NCBI RefSeq assembly: GCF_900105385.1
Contig: NZ_LT629772.1
Location: 248,001-312,000 of the forward strand
Direction: 5' to 3'
Source of the DNA: Microlunatus soli
GTDB taxonomy: Bacteria > Actinomycetota > Actinomycetes > Propionibacteriales > Propionibacteriaceae
DNA length: 64,000 nt
Every line of letters starts with the position of its first letter. The first letter of the stretch is position 1. Shown here one piece after another: positions 51,189 through 60,987 of the stretch. The notes beneath the pieces are model-generated. The model worked only from the letters and a program-made list of their open reading frames with translations. It did not search any database and was not told where the DNA came from. The translations under genes and the position numbers were made by a program.

Positions 51189-51205
51189 TTCTACAATATG
51201 TAGAA
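51189..51205. promoter_or_regulatory. Palindromic operator of the copper operon
   Basis: TTCTACA-ATA-TGTAGAA is a perfect 7-3-7 inverted repeat 52 bases before the DUF5134 start. The TACA/TGTA core with flanking TTC/GAA resembles BlaI/MecI/CopY-family operators. No such regulator is encoded nearby, so it would act from elsewhere in the genome. Confidence 0.65.
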
Positions 51206-51256
51206 TCCTTTCTGGTTCGAGCAGTCCTCATCGCCAGTCCCGGGAAGGAGTCCCTG

Positions 51257-51904
51257 GTGGTCACCGGTCCCGCAGCGATCGTGATCGTCGTGGTGTTCGT
51301 GATCACCGGCGGCGTGTACGGCGTCCGGCTGCTGCTCGGGCGCACTCTTCCCGAACGCATCCTGGACACCAGTCACCTGCTGATGGCAGTGCTGATGATC
51401 TTGATGCCGTCCGGCCTGTCGATGCAGGTCCCCGCACTCCCCCAGCTGATCGTCTTCAGCGGCTTCGCGATCTGGTACGTCTATCTGGCGCTGTTCCGGC
51501 CGACCGTCGCCGACGGGCTGGGCGATCATCATGCCGGCCGTCCGCGGCTGGTCTATCACGCCCTGATGATGCTGGCGATGGCCGGGATGGCGGTGATCAT
51601 GGCACCGTTGCCGACCCCTGCCGGCGCATCCGGATCGATGCCCGGGATGTCCGACATGCCCGGAATGTCCGGGCACGAACATTCCGGGAGCGGCCCGGCC
51701 GTTCCCGGATCGCATCCCTGGGCGGATCCGTGGATGATCTTGATCGGGATGGGCTTCGGGGTCGCCGCGATCTGGTATCTCGGCCGCTTCCTGATCTTCG
51801 TACGTGATCCGGCGGCCGGACACACCGGCCGTCTCGTCCGCCATCTGACCGACGCGCTGATGGCGTTCGGGATGGCCCTGACCTTCTTGGTGGTGAAGAC
51901 ATGA
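51257..51904 (+). CDS. DUF5134 membrane protein with Met/His-rich loop
   Basis: This 215-residue protein has about six hydrophobic helices. Between helices lies a Met/His-rich loop, SMPGMSDMPGMSGHEHSGSG, of the kind that binds copper. GTG 51257 follows GGAAGGAG. The stop overlaps the ycnI start (ATGA). With YcnI and CopC-CopD downstream, a periplasmic-side copper-handling role is likely, though this family is not well characterised. Confidence 0.82.
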   Translation: MVTGPAAIVIVVVFVITGGVYGVRLLLGRTLPERILDTSHLLMAVLMILMPSGLSMQVPALPQLIVFSGFAIWYVYLALFRPTVADGLGDHHAGRPRLVYHALMMLAMAGMAVIMAPLPTPAGASGSMPGMSDMPGMSGHEHSGSGPAVPGSHPWADPWMILIGMGFGVAAIWYLGRFLIFVRDPAAGHTGRLVRHLTDALMAFGMALTFLVVKT

Positions 51905-52602
51905 TTCGTCGTTCCGCGACGGCAGTCCTGCTGGCTGCACTGCTCGGTCTGCTGATGATGCCGACCGCAGCGGCCCACGTCCGGGTGAGCAGCACCGACG
52001 CCGCGCAAGGCGGCTACGGGGTGTTGACGTTCCGGGTGCCGACCGAGTCCGACACGGCATCGACGGTCGGGCTGACGGTCACGTTGCCGGAGGACACACC
52101 GCTGGCCTCGGTGTCGGTCCAGCCGGTGCCGGGCTGGACCGCGACCAGGAAGGAACAGAAGCTGGACAAGCCGATCGAGACCGATGACGGCACCCTCACC
52201 AGCTACGTGTCCTCGGTGACCTGGAAGGCCGACTCGGACAAGAACGGTCTGAAGCCCGGTGAGTTCGGCCTGTTCAGCATCTCCGCCGGACCGCTGCCGG
52301 AGAAGGCTCAGCTCGCCTTCCCCGCCACCCAGCGCTACTCCGACGGCAGCACCGTCGCCTGGGACGAGATCACCACCGGTGGCGGCGCCGAACCCGAGCA
52401 CCCGGCGCCGGCAATCGAGCTTCCCGCCGCAGCCGCGCCGAGCCCGACCGCCAGTGCCCCGCCGCCGACCAAATCCGGCAGCCAGGACTCCGCTGCCGCC
52501 GACGGCTCCACCGGATGGCTGGCGCCCACCGGTGCCGTGCTGGCCGCGATCGCGGTGATCATCGCGGTGGCCGCACTGCTGCGCAGTCGACGCTCCGCCT
52601 GA
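51901..52602 (+). CDS. ycnI: YcnI-like copper-binding protein (DUF1775)
   Basis: This 233-residue exported protein has a signal peptide of 25 residues ending TAAA; the mature protein begins with H26 (HVRVSS). YcnI proteins bind Cu(II) through this N-terminal His and a nearby Trp/Glu (GWTATRKEQ is a candidate region). The DUF1775 domain is followed by a Pro/Ala-rich linker and a C-terminal membrane helix (TGAVLAAIAVIIAVAALL), so it is anchored outside the membrane. It lies between the DUF5134 and CopC-CopD genes. Confidence 0.9.
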   Translation: MIRRSATAVLLAALLGLLMMPTAAAHVRVSSTDAAQGGYGVLTFRVPTESDTASTVGLTVTLPEDTPLASVSVQPVPGWTATRKEQKLDKPIETDDGTLTSYVSSVTWKADSDKNGLKPGEFGLFSISAGPLPEKAQLAFPATQRYSDGSTVAWDEITTGGGAEPEHPAPAIELPAAAAPSPTASAPPPTKSGSQDSAAADGSTGWLAPTGAVLAAIAVIIAVAALLRSRRSA

Positions 52603-52611
52603 CCGCGGTCC

Positions 52612-54285
52612 ATGCTGCCGTCCTCGACCCCGCGCCCCGGTCCGTGTCGCTTGCTGCGACTGATCGGGCCGATCCTGCTGCTCGCCGCGACGCTGCTGGT
52701 CGCCGGTGCGGCCCCGGCATCGGCGCATGCGGTCCTGGTGGACAGCAGCCCGCGGGACGGCGCCCGACTGCAACGACTGCCGACCACGATCACACTGCGT
52801 TTCGACGAATCGGTCGGGGCCACCGCCGATGCCGGCCGGGTGCTCGACGCCGACGGTCGACGGGTCGACAACGGCACCGTACGCACCACTGACAACGGCC
52901 GGACCGTGATCATCGGACTGCGCGGTGGCCAGGCAGAGGCGAAGGCGCGGTATCTGGTCAGCTGGCGGGTGATCTCGGCCGACAGCCATGTGGTGACCGG
53001 GTCCCTCCGGTTCGGCGTCGGCGAACCTGCCGGCTCGAACGGTTCGGGTGCGGCGAACGCCTCCGACGGGCCGACGCGGACCGGGCCGGCGGTGATCGCC
53101 GGGATCGGATCCGGGCTCGGCTACGCCGGTCTGGTCACGGCGATCGGTGCGCTGGCGGTCGGACTGCTGATCTGGCGGACGGCGCTGCGATCGCGATGGA
53201 TGCGCATGCTGATCATCGCGGGTTCGGTGATGATCATGCTCGGCGCGGTGGTGGAGTTGGCCGGTTCCGCGGTCGAGCTCAGCGGCGGTGCAGGAGCGTC
53301 GCCGTTCGCGGCCGACGATCTGCGGACGGTCGCCGACAGTCTGCCCGGCAGGCTGCTCCAGGCCAGAATCCTGGCTAGCGCCGCATTGATCCCGTTGGGG
53401 CTCGGTCTGCTCGGATCGGTGCGGGATCACCGCCGAGCCAGGGGCCTCGCGATCGGTTGGGCGGTGCTGGCCAGTGGCCTGCTCCTCCTGGTGGCCGCTC
53501 ACGGACACGCAGCGGTGGGCACGATGCGGGTGGTGGCGCTGGCCGCTACCGTCCTGCATCTGGCCGCATTCTGCTGCTGGCTCGGTGGCATGGTGGTGCT
53601 GGTGCTCATGATCAGGCCGCGGATGACGACGCCACGGGTCGCCGGTCGCGCGCTGCAGCTCTGGTCACCGTTCGCGTTCGGCTGCGTCGCGGTGCTGGTC
53701 ATCTCCGGCGAGCTGCTGGGCTGGCGACAGGTGCAACCGATCGAAGCACTCTGGGGTACCCGCTACGGCGTGCTGTTGTTGATCAAGCTCGGTCTGGTCG
53801 CGCTGACCCTGGCCGCGGCGCTGCTGAACCGTCGCTCGGTCACATCGTCGGCCGGCCTACCACGGGCGGCCGTGACCTTCGTCATCGAGTTGTCGATCAT
53901 GATCGGAGTGCTCGGGGTCGCCACCGCCCTGAGCTCGACCGCGCCGGCGATCAGCAGCTACGGTCCGCCGATCGTCGTCAGTCGTCCGATGGCCGATGAC
54001 CGGCTGCAGGTCCGGATCGACTCGACCCGGCGTGGACCGCAGACCATCGCGGTCGGGGTCTCCGACGCCTCGGGCCGCCCTGTTCGGTTGCAGCAGTTGA
54101 CCGGCCGGCTGTCCTCCGCCGACGCCGGAGTCTCGGCGATCGACGTCCACTTCACGCGCACCCGAGACGGTTGGCGGAGCACCGACGCCGTCGCACCACT
54201 GCCCGGTGTGTGGCAGCTGCAGGTGACCGCCCGACCGCGGCACGGCCCCAGTTACGTCGTCGCGGCCGACTACCGGGTTTGGTAG
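52612..54285 (+). CDS. CopC-CopD fusion, copper acquisition/resistance protein
   Basis: This 557-residue fusion protein has a signal peptide and a CopC domain starting at H39 after ASA (HAVLVDSSPRDGARL), with TITLRFDESVG and SWRVISADSHVVTGSLRFGV. The N-terminal His plus the D/H residues form the Cu(II) site. From about residue 155 eight or so helices form the CopD membrane domain (AAHGHAAVGTMRVVALAATV). A soluble C-terminal β-domain follows. CopC hands copper to CopD for import, as known for the family. The gene follows ycnI by nine bases. Confidence 0.92.
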   Translation: MLPSSTPRPGPCRLLRLIGPILLLAATLLVAGAAPASAHAVLVDSSPRDGARLQRLPTTITLRFDESVGATADAGRVLDADGRRVDNGTVRTTDNGRTVIIGLRGGQAEAKARYLVSWRVISADSHVVTGSLRFGVGEPAGSNGSGAANASDGPTRTGPAVIAGIGSGLGYAGLVTAIGALAVGLLIWRTALRSRWMRMLIIAGSVMIMLGAVVELAGSAVELSGGAGASPFAADDLRTVADSLPGRLLQARILASAALIPLGLGLLGSVRDHRRARGLAIGWAVLASGLLLLVAAHGHAAVGTMRVVALAATVLHLAAFCCWLGGMVVLVLMIRPRMTTPRVAGRALQLWSPFAFGCVAVLVISGELLGWRQVQPIEALWGTRYGVLLLIKLGLVALTLAAALLNRRSVTSSAGLPRAAVTFVIELSIMIGVLGVATALSSTAPAISSYGPPIVVSRPMADDRLQVRIDSTRRGPQTIAVGVSDASGRPVRLQQLTGRLSSADAGVSAIDVHFTRTRDGWRSTDAVAPLPGVWQLQVTARPRHGPSYVVAADYRVW

Positions 54286-54415
54286 ACCAAGATCACGAGC
54301 ATCATCGACCACAATCGAGCCGCGTCCGGCTGACGATCCTGCCGCGCTCGCAACGCGGATCAGAGCGGGTCCACCGCTATCGTTCGAGCGTGAACACCGG
54401 CCGGAGGGAAACGAC

Positions 54416-54997
54416 ATGGGCGTCGAGTTGAACGCAGCGGGAGACGTCATCGTGTCCCGCTCGGACCAGCTGCAGGCCTTGGCCGAACCGGCAGGGCTGC
54501 GGGTCTTCGACGCACTGCAACGCACCGGACCGGTGGCAGCATCCGAGCTGGCGAGCAACGTCGAGCTCGATAACGGTCTCGTCGAGGCGACCCTGAAGCG
54601 GCTGCTGGCGGCAGGGCTCGCCGACCGGAACGGCGACCGCTGGACTGCTCCCGGGTCCGGGATGTTGATCAGTATCCCCGCCGACCTCGACGAGCCCGGA
54701 CTTCGCGCCGGCCGGTCGCTCTACCGGACCATGATCGAACAGAACCTGCAGCGCGTCATCGGCTGGGTGTCCGAGGACCTGGGCAGCATGAGCGGGGCAC
54801 AGTTGCGATCCAGTGGGGCGACATCGGCCACCGTCCGCATGACGGAGGACGAGATCGACAACTTCCAACAGCAGGTCGACCAGCTGCTGCTGCCCTACCT
54901 CGACTCGCGACGAGAGCCGGCCGACGGCACCTCCAGCCTCCGACTGTCGCTGTTCGTGATGCCACAGCCTGACCCGAGGGCCGACGACACTCCCTGA
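54416..54997 (+). CDS. Winged-helix (ArsR-like) DNA-binding protein
   Basis: This 193-residue protein has an N-terminal winged helix-turn-helix: LQALAEPAGLRVFDALQRTG, VAASELASNVELDNGLVEAT and LKRLLAAGLADRNGDRW. The C-terminal part (MIEQNLQRVIGWVSEDLG ... EIDNFQQQVDQLLLPYLDSR) is helical and resembles the sensor part of actinobacterial HTH regulators. GGAGGGAA precedes the ATG by five bases. No metal-binding cysteines are present. It stands alone and is convergent with the glutamate dehydrogenase gene. Confidence 0.75.
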   Translation: MGVELNAAGDVIVSRSDQLQALAEPAGLRVFDALQRTGPVAASELASNVELDNGLVEATLKRLLAAGLADRNGDRWTAPGSGMLISIPADLDEPGLRAGRSLYRTMIEQNLQRVIGWVSEDLGSMSGAQLRSSGATSATVRMTEDEIDNFQQQVDQLLLPYLDSRREPADGTSSLRLSLFVMPQPDPRADDTP

Positions 54998-55047
54998 TCC
55001 GACCCACCATCACCCCGGCCAACCGTCACCGGGCAGCCGGCCGATCA

Positions 55048-58000
55048 TCACCCGCTGGTGTCCAGCAACGACCTGACCGTCCGCAGACCGACCGACATCC
55101 GGGCCAGGTCCGGTTCTGCCTTGCAGATCTCGGCGATGGTGGCGATCGCGCGTTCACCGCCACCGGAGCCCAGTGAGGACTGCCAGCGTTCGACCAGATC
55201 GGCGGCCGGTGTCTGCCCGTCCCCCAGATCGAGCATCTCCGCGGTCAGCTGGGCATGCACCGTGTGCAGATCGTCCCGCAACGCCGCTCTGGCCATCGTC
55301 TGCCACCGGTCGCTGCGGGGCAGCTCGATGATCTTGTTCAGCAGGCGGTCCAGCCCCAGCAGTTGGCCGGCGGTGAAGTGCACGTCGGCCACCCGGACCG
55401 GATCGATCCCGGTCCGGGCTGCGGTCTGGACGACCGTCAGTCCGGCGTAGGCGTGTGGCAGGATCGCGACCGCCGCGGCAAGGGCGGAGTCGACGCCGTC
55501 CATCTCGAATCGGGTACGCCGCCGGTCATAGGCCTCGGCGTCCCTACCGGACAGCACCCGAGGCAACGCCGCGACCACCCGCCGGACGCCGTCGGCCAGC
55601 TGGCCGATGACGGCCGAGATGTCCAGCGGTGGGCGACGGTTGATCATCAGCCAGCGGGTCACCCGCTCGACCAGGGTCCGGACCTCCAACCGCAGCCGGG
55701 TCTGGACCGAGGCGTCGACCTGATGATCAAGCCCGCGGATCCGGGTCTCCAGATCCTCGGCACCGAAGACCGCTCGCGCGACGATCTGTGCCCGGATCAG
55801 CTCTGCCGGTGTGCCACCGGTCTCGGCGGACAGCCGATGGAAACAGGTGATCCCCGACTGGTTGACGAATTGGTTCACCGCCGCGGTGGCGATGATCTCG
55901 CGATGCAGTCGGTGCCTCGGCATCTGCGCCGCATACTGTTCACGCAGCTGATGGGGGAAGTAGTCGACCAACAGATGATGAAGATCATCGTCGTCGGGCA
56001 GATCGCTGGCCAGCACCTCCCGCTCGAGGACGATCTTGGTGTAGGCCAACAGCACCGACAGCTCCGGTGTGGTCAGACCTCCGCCGGCGCTGCGCCGCTC
56101 GGCCATCTCCGTCGAGCTGGGCAGGAACTCCAGCTCACGATCCAGCAACCGCTGCTCGGCAAGCCGCTCCATCCAGTCCTCGTGCACGCCGGCCATCGAG
56201 CCGGACTGGAACTCCGCGTTGGCCAGCGCCAGATTCTGCAGATCGTTGTTGGCCAGCACCAGTTCGGCGACCTCGTCGGTCATCGCGGCCAACAGCTCGT
56301 CACGTTGCTCCTCGGCGAGCCGGCCGTCGGCGACCTCCGGGGCGAGCAGGATCTTGATGTTCACCTCATGGTCGGAGGTGTCCACCCCGGCCGAGTTGTC
56401 GATGAAGTCGGTGTTGATCTTGCCGCCGGTCTCGGCATACTCGATCCGGCCGAGCTGGGTGAAGCCCAGATTGCCACCCTCGCCGACCGCCCGCGCGCGG
56501 AGGTCTGACCCGTTCACCCGGACGTAGTCTCCTGCCTTGTCGCCGACCTCGGCGTTGGTCTCCCGGGACGACTTGACGTAGGTGCCGACACCGCCGTTCC
56601 ACAGCAGGTCGACCGGTGCGGTCAGGATCGTGCTGATCATCTCCGCCGGGGACAGTTTGGTGACATCGGGAGCGATCCCGAGCACCTCGCGCATCTCGTC
56701 GGTGATCTTGATCGCCTTCAGATGCCGGGCGAAGATCCCGCCTCCGTCGGAGATCAAGGATTTGTCGTAGTCGGCCCAGCTGGAACGCGGTAGGTCGAAC
56801 AGCCGCTTGCGTTCGACCCAGCCGACCCCCGGGTCGGGATGGGGGTCGATGAAGACGTGGCGATGATCGAAGGCGGCAACCAGCTTGATGTGCTTGCTGA
56901 GCAGCATTCCGTTGCCGAAGACGTCACCGCTCATGTCGCCGACGCCGACCGCTGTGAAGTCTTCGGACTGGGTGTCCAGGCCGAGCTCGCGGAAGTGGCG
57001 TTTGACCGATTCCCAGGCGCCGCGGGCGGTGATCCCCATGCCCTTGTGGTCATAGCCGGCCGAGCCGCCGGAGGCGAACGCGTCGCCGAGCCAGAAGCCC
57101 CGATCGATCGCCACCTGATTGGCGATGTCGGAGAAACTCGCGGTGCCCTTGTCGGCGGCCACCACGAGATAGGCGTCCTCGTCGTCGTAGCGCAGCACCC
57201 GGTCGGGTGTCACCAGCTCGCCGCGGACGATGTTGTCGGTGATGTCCAGCAGGCTCCCGACGAACAGCTTGTAGCAGGCGATACCTTCGGCCTGCCAGCC
57301 GTCCCGGTCGGTGCTCGGATCGGGCAGCCGCTTGCAGTAGAAGCCGCCCTTGGCCCCGACCGGCACGATCACGGTGTTCTTCACCATCTGCGCCTTCACC
57401 AGGCCGAGCACCTCGGTCCGGAAGTCCTCCGACCGGTCCGACCAACGCAACCCACCACGGGCCACCGCACCGAAGCGCAGATGGACGCCTTCCACCCGCG
57501 GAGCGTAGACGTAGATCTCGTACGCCGGGCGCGGTTCGGGGAGCTCAGGCATCTTGCGGGGCAGGAGTTTCAGCGCGATCGACTGCGGATCGTCGATGTA
57601 GAAGTTGGTCCGGACGCAGGCATTGATCACGGCCAGGTAGGACCGGATGATCCGGTCATGATCAAGACTGGCGACGTCGTCCAGGGCCGATCGGACGGCG
57701 GTGACGATCTCGTCGACCCGGGCCTTGCGCGTCTCCAGGTCAAGCCCCAGATCGGGGTCGAACTTGGCGGCGAACATGGCCACCAGCTGGCGGCTGATCT
57801 CCACGTTGGCGGTCAGTGCCTGGGCGATGTAGGTCTGGCTGTAGCTCGCGCCGCCCTGACGCAGATAGTGTCCGATCGCCCGCAACAGGCTGACATCGCG
57901 CCACCCGAGGTCGGCTCCCATCACCAGGGAGTTGTACGGATCCGCCTCCGCCCGACCCGTGTAGGAGGCACGGAACGCGTCCATGAACAGCTGTCGGGCT

Positions 58001-59922
58001 TCCGGGGTCCAGCGCTTCTCGACCGCCGATCGACCGCCGTTCACCCGGAAGCCGAACTCGTAGACATGGGCCGTGCGCTCACCGGACGACAACTCGTACG
58101 GGTGTTCGTCGACCACATCCACGCCCAGCAGCGACAGATGCGGCAGCACCGTGGACAACGTCATCGGATCCGCGCCGCGGAAGATCTTCAGTCGCAGATC
58201 GGCCTGATCGTCCGGGTGATCCGGCCGATACATCGCCATCGCCATATCCGAGGCATCACGCAGCCCGGCAAAGGCTTCCAGGTCCTTGATCACCTGCTTG
58301 GGGGTGAAGTCCTCCTTGTAGCCTTCGGGGAGTTTGCGCGCCATCCGCAGCAGTTGGTCAGCGTGCTCGTGTCCGACGACCTGTTCGGCAAGATCGTCGT
58401 CCCAGGACCGGGTGGCCGCGGTCAGCTTGCTCTCGAGTTCGGGAACGTCGATCTCGGCCAGCGGCTGCCCCTCGGGCATCCGGACCACGAAGTGCAGCCG
58501 AGCCAGCACCGATTCCGAGACCTGGGTGGTGTAGTCGACCGCATCGCCACCGAGCTCGGTCAACAGCACCTGTTCCATCCGGACCCGGACCTGTGTGGTG
58601 TAGCGATCGCGAGGGAAATAGACCAGGCAGGAGAGGTAACGGCCGTAGGAGTCGCGACGAGCGAACACCCTGACCTGTCGGCGCTCCTTCAGCCGGGAGA
58701 TGCGTTCCACGACCGGCGCCAGTTCGGCGACCGAGGCCTGGAAGAGCTCGTCGCGGGGATAGCCGTTCAACACGTCCAGCATCGCCTTGGCCCCGTGGCT
58801 GCTGGCGTCATAACCGGACCAGCGCAGCACCGCGTCGGCCCGTTGCCGCAGCACCGGAATGTGGATCACCGAGTCGGTGTAGGCGGTCGAGGCGAACAGG
58901 CCGACAAACCGGCGTTCCCCGATCACCCGCCCGTCGGCGTCGAAGCTGCGGACACCGAGATAGTCCAGATAGCTCGGCCGATGAACCTTGGCCTTGACGT
59001 CGTCCTTGGTGATCACCATCATCCGTGGCGTCACCGGACCGGGCAGCGGCACCGCGGCGAAGGACTGTTCGGCGGCCTGATCCGATCGCAGGATGCCGAG
59101 CCCGGTGCCCGGTACCGGGCTCATGGTGTACGAGACGTGTTCCGGTTCATGATCATCGCGATGCTCGGTGACGGTGAACTCGCGATAGCCGAGGAAGGTG
59201 AAGTTGTCCCGGGTCAGCCATTCCAACAGATCCCGTGCGGTGTCGACGTCCTCGTCCCGCGTTGTCGGCGCGGGCCGCAGATCGGCCGCCGCAGCTCCGG
59301 CGGCCGCCCGCATCTTCTCCCAGTCGGCGACCGCTTCGGCAACACTGCCCAACACCTCCCGCAGGCCGGCGGCGAGATCCTCGTCGGCGCTGTCGGACGG
59401 GTCCGCAGGTGGCGTGATCTCCAGATGCATCCAGGACTCGCCGATGACATTGGGGGCGCCGGCCTCGGAACTGCGGACGATGGTCTGCAGATGGCCGGCC
59501 AGATCGCGACGGACCAGGAACTGAGGATGGAAGACCTCCCGGATGTTCCAGCCCTGACGGATCACCTCCATGGTGACCGAGTCGACCAGGAAGGGTTGAT
59601 CGTCGGTGACGATCTGGACCACGGTCGCGCCGTTCACACTCCACTGATCGGTGTCCCGCATCGGGGTGAAGACCGAGACCACCGCCCGGTCGGCGGGGCG
59701 TTCCTGGGCCAGCCGGAAGTGACTGACGACCAGCCCCAGCAAGTCGGATTCGGTACGGATACCGACGTCGTCGGCGTCAACGTGCCGGAAGTAATGCCCG
59801 AGAAACTCCTTGACCCGTTCGGGTTCGTGGCCGAATCGCCGGGCGATAGCTGCACCCTTGGCAGCGACCGACTTGATCTTGGCCAGCTTCTCTCGTTCGA
59901 TGTCTGCTTCGGTGGCGCGCAA
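55048..59922 (-). CDS. gdh: NAD-specific glutamate dehydrogenase, large (L-GDH) type
   Basis: This very long oxidoreductase (1624 residues from TTG 59922) interconverts glutamate and 2-oxoglutarate plus ammonia. N-terminal ACT-like and helical regions are followed by the catalytic part: RFGAVARGGLRWSDRSEDF, TEVLGLVKAQMVKNTVIVPV, GAKGGFYCKRLPDP, then the NAD-binding part (GYDHKGMGITARGAWESVKR, GVGDMSGDVFGNGMLLSKHI). The 180-kDa family is typical of mycobacteria and streptomycetes, where GarA-type FHA proteins regulate it. An in-frame ATG at 60090 would place 56 unlikely residues in the promoter, so I prefer TTG. No garA neighbour is present. Confidence 0.93.
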   Translation of the reverse strand: MRATEADIEREKLAKIKSVAAKGAAIARRFGHEPERVKEFLGHYFRHVDADDVGIRTESDLLGLVVSHFRLAQERPADRAVVSVFTPMRDTDQWSVNGATVVQIVTDDQPFLVDSVTMEVIRQGWNIREVFHPQFLVRRDLAGHLQTIVRSSEAGAPNVIGESWMHLEITPPADPSDSADEDLAAGLREVLGSVAEAVADWEKMRAAAGAAAADLRPAPTTRDEDVDTARDLLEWLTRDNFTFLGYREFTVTEHRDDHEPEHVSYTMSPVPGTGLGILRSDQAAEQSFAAVPLPGPVTPRMMVITKDDVKAKVHRPSYLDYLGVRSFDADGRVIGERRFVGLFASTAYTDSVIHIPVLRQRADAVLRWSGYDASSHGAKAMLDVLNGYPRDELFQASVAELAPVVERISRLKERRQVRVFARRDSYGRYLSCLVYFPRDRYTTQVRVRMEQVLLTELGGDAVDYTTQVSESVLARLHFVVRMPEGQPLAEIDVPELESKLTAATRSWDDDLAEQVVGHEHADQLLRMARKLPEGYKEDFTPKQVIKDLEAFAGLRDASDMAMAMYRPDHPDDQADLRLKIFRGADPMTLSTVLPHLSLLGVDVVDEHPYELSSGERTAHVYEFGFRVNGGRSAVEKRWTPEARQLFMDAFRASYTGRAEADPYNSLVMGADLGWRDVSLLRAIGHYLRQGGASYSQTYIAQALTANVEISRQLVAMFAAKFDPDLGLDLETRKARVDEIVTAVRSALDDVASLDHDRIIRSYLAVINACVRTNFYIDDPQSIALKLLPRKMPELPEPRPAYEIYVYAPRVEGVHLRFGAVARGGLRWSDRSEDFRTEVLGLVKAQMVKNTVIVPVGAKGGFYCKRLPDPSTDRDGWQAEGIACYKLFVGSLLDITDNIVRGELVTPDRVLRYDDEDAYLVVAADKGTASFSDIANQVAIDRGFWLGDAFASGGSAGYDHKGMGITARGAWESVKRHFRELGLDTQSEDFTAVGVGDMSGDVFGNGMLLSKHIKLVAAFDHRHVFIDPHPDPGVGWVERKRLFDLPRSSWADYDKSLISDGGGIFARHLKAIKITDEMREVLGIAPDVTKLSPAEMISTILTAPVDLLWNGGVGTYVKSSRETNAEVGDKAGDYVRVNGSDLRARAVGEGGNLGFTQLGRIEYAETGGKINTDFIDNSAGVDTSDHEVNIKILLAPEVADGRLAEEQRDELLAAMTDEVAELVLANNDLQNLALANAEFQSGSMAGVHEDWMERLAEQRLLDRELEFLPSSTEMAERRSAGGGLTTPELSVLLAYTKIVLEREVLASDLPDDDDLHHLLVDYFPHQLREQYAAQMPRHRLHREIIATAAVNQFVNQSGITCFHRLSAETGGTPAELIRAQIVARAVFGAEDLETRIRGLDHQVDASVQTRLRLEVRTLVERVTRWLMINRRPPLDISAVIGQLADGVRRVVAALPRVLSGRDAEAYDRRRTRFEMDGVDSALAAAVAILPHAYAGLTVVQTAARTGIDPVRVADVHFTAGQLLGLDRLLNKIIELPRSDRWQTMARAALRDDLHTVHAQLTAEMLDLGDGQTPAADLVERWQSSLGSGGGERAIATIAEICKAEPDLARMSVGLRTVRSLLDTSG

Positions 59923-60193
59923 TCTGGGAAACCATCCTTGTCGATCCCCACCCGGCCGGCATTCGTGACCGACCGGTTCGGCTGTTGCGAGGATCGCCCG
60001 CAGTGAGCCGGTGGGCTGTGTAGGCGGACGCACATCGTTGTGCGTCCTGGTCCCGACACTAGCCCCTCGCCGAAGCGTTGGCGGCAGCATCGCCGGTGTT
60101 TCTCCCCCTCGACGTTATTGTGTCGGCACGTCATGCTGTGGGCTCGTCATTGCGCGTCACCGTTCGTTGGCCTCGGTACGTCATGATGGGGGC

Positions 60194-60658
60194 ATGGATA
60201 TCGATTCCCGTGCCGAGTTCGCTGCTGCCCCCGAGCAGGTGTACGCCATGCTCACCGACAAGGACTTCCTGGAGAAGGTCTGCCAGGAGACCCACGCCAC
60301 CTCCTACGACGTGATCGTCGACGGTTCGTCGGTGAAGACCAGCCGCGACCTGCCCTCCCCCGATGCCGCCCGTCCGTTCACCGGCGAGACACTGACCGTC
60401 GTGGAGGACATCAGCTGGGCCGAGAGCGGCAGCGGCCGGACCGGCACAGTGACCATGAAGGTGCCCGGCCAGCCGGTCAACTTCAACGGCAAGTACGAGT
60501 TGATCGCCGACGGCGCGGGCAGCACGCTCACCTTGACCGGCCTGCTGAAGGTGAACGTGCCGCTGCTCGGCAAGAAGCTCGAGGAGGCCGCTGCACCGGC
60601 CGTGCTGGCCGGCTTCCGGACCCAGGAGAAGCTCGGAGCCGACTACCTCAGCGCCTGA
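60194..60658 (+). CDS. DUF2505 (SRPBCC-like) protein
   Basis: This 154-residue cytoplasmic protein belongs to the DUF2505 family with a START/SRPBCC-type helix-grip fold: DSRAEFAAAPEQVYAMLTDK at the start and LLGKKLEEAAAPAVLAGFRT at the end. The fold makes a hydrophobic ligand pocket; the ligand is unknown. It is divergent from gdh. A repeated motif, CGG(C/T)ACGTCATG(C/A)TG, occurs at 60124 and 60174, exactly 50 bases apart in the shared promoter region. Confidence 0.82.
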   Translation: MDIDSRAEFAAAPEQVYAMLTDKDFLEKVCQETHATSYDVIVDGSSVKTSRDLPSPDAARPFTGETLTVVEDISWAESGSGRTGTVTMKVPGQPVNFNGKYELIADGAGSTLTLTGLLKVNVPLLGKKLEEAAAPAVLAGFRTQEKLGADYLSA

Positions 60659-60987
60659 TTTCTCGTCTGCCCGGGCGTCCACGGCATCGTCCAGAACGCC
60701 CGGGTGGTGGGAAGCTATGCCGCCGGATCGAGGTTGTCGACAGGTTGCAGCCCGCGCGCAGGGCCCTGTTCACGATATCGAGGACCACCGGCCGCTTACC
60801 GGCTACGCAGTCGGTGTCTCGGGCCCGCCAATTCGTCGGTTCGGGTTCGCTCAAGATCCCTGAGCCAGCCGAAGGGCCGTAGTCACACCCGAGACGGACG
60901 CGCTACTGCATCAAGCGCGCCGAATCCTTTACTGGCTTGAAATCCGCAGCCCAAGAACTGTCAGTGCCCCCGTTTAATGTTGGTCAC
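60659..60987. other. Intergenic region before the DUF222/HNH gene
   Basis: This 329-base stretch holds a hairpin near its left end (annotated separately) and, at the right end, TAATGT (60975-60980), a possible -10 whose expected start point coincides with the ATG at 60988. I see no gene or RNA in between; the open frames are short and unconvincing. Confidence 0.5.
60670..60704 (+). terminator. Hairpin after the DUF2505 gene
   Basis: A 9-bp inverted repeat (CCCGGGCGT and ACGCCCGGG) with a 17-base loop begins 12 bases after the stop. There is no T-run, as is common for actinobacterial terminators. Confidence 0.6.

Noticed and set aside
51556-53559. Minus-strand open frame of 667 codons opposite the copper operon
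   Set aside because: The plus strand encodes three recognisable exported copper proteins with signal peptides; the antisense product is Gln/Arg/Gly-rich noise.
56839-60006. Plus-strand open frame of about 1055 codons opposite glutamate dehydrogenase
   Set aside because: The minus-strand protein is conserved along its whole length; the antisense product has no recognisable domain.
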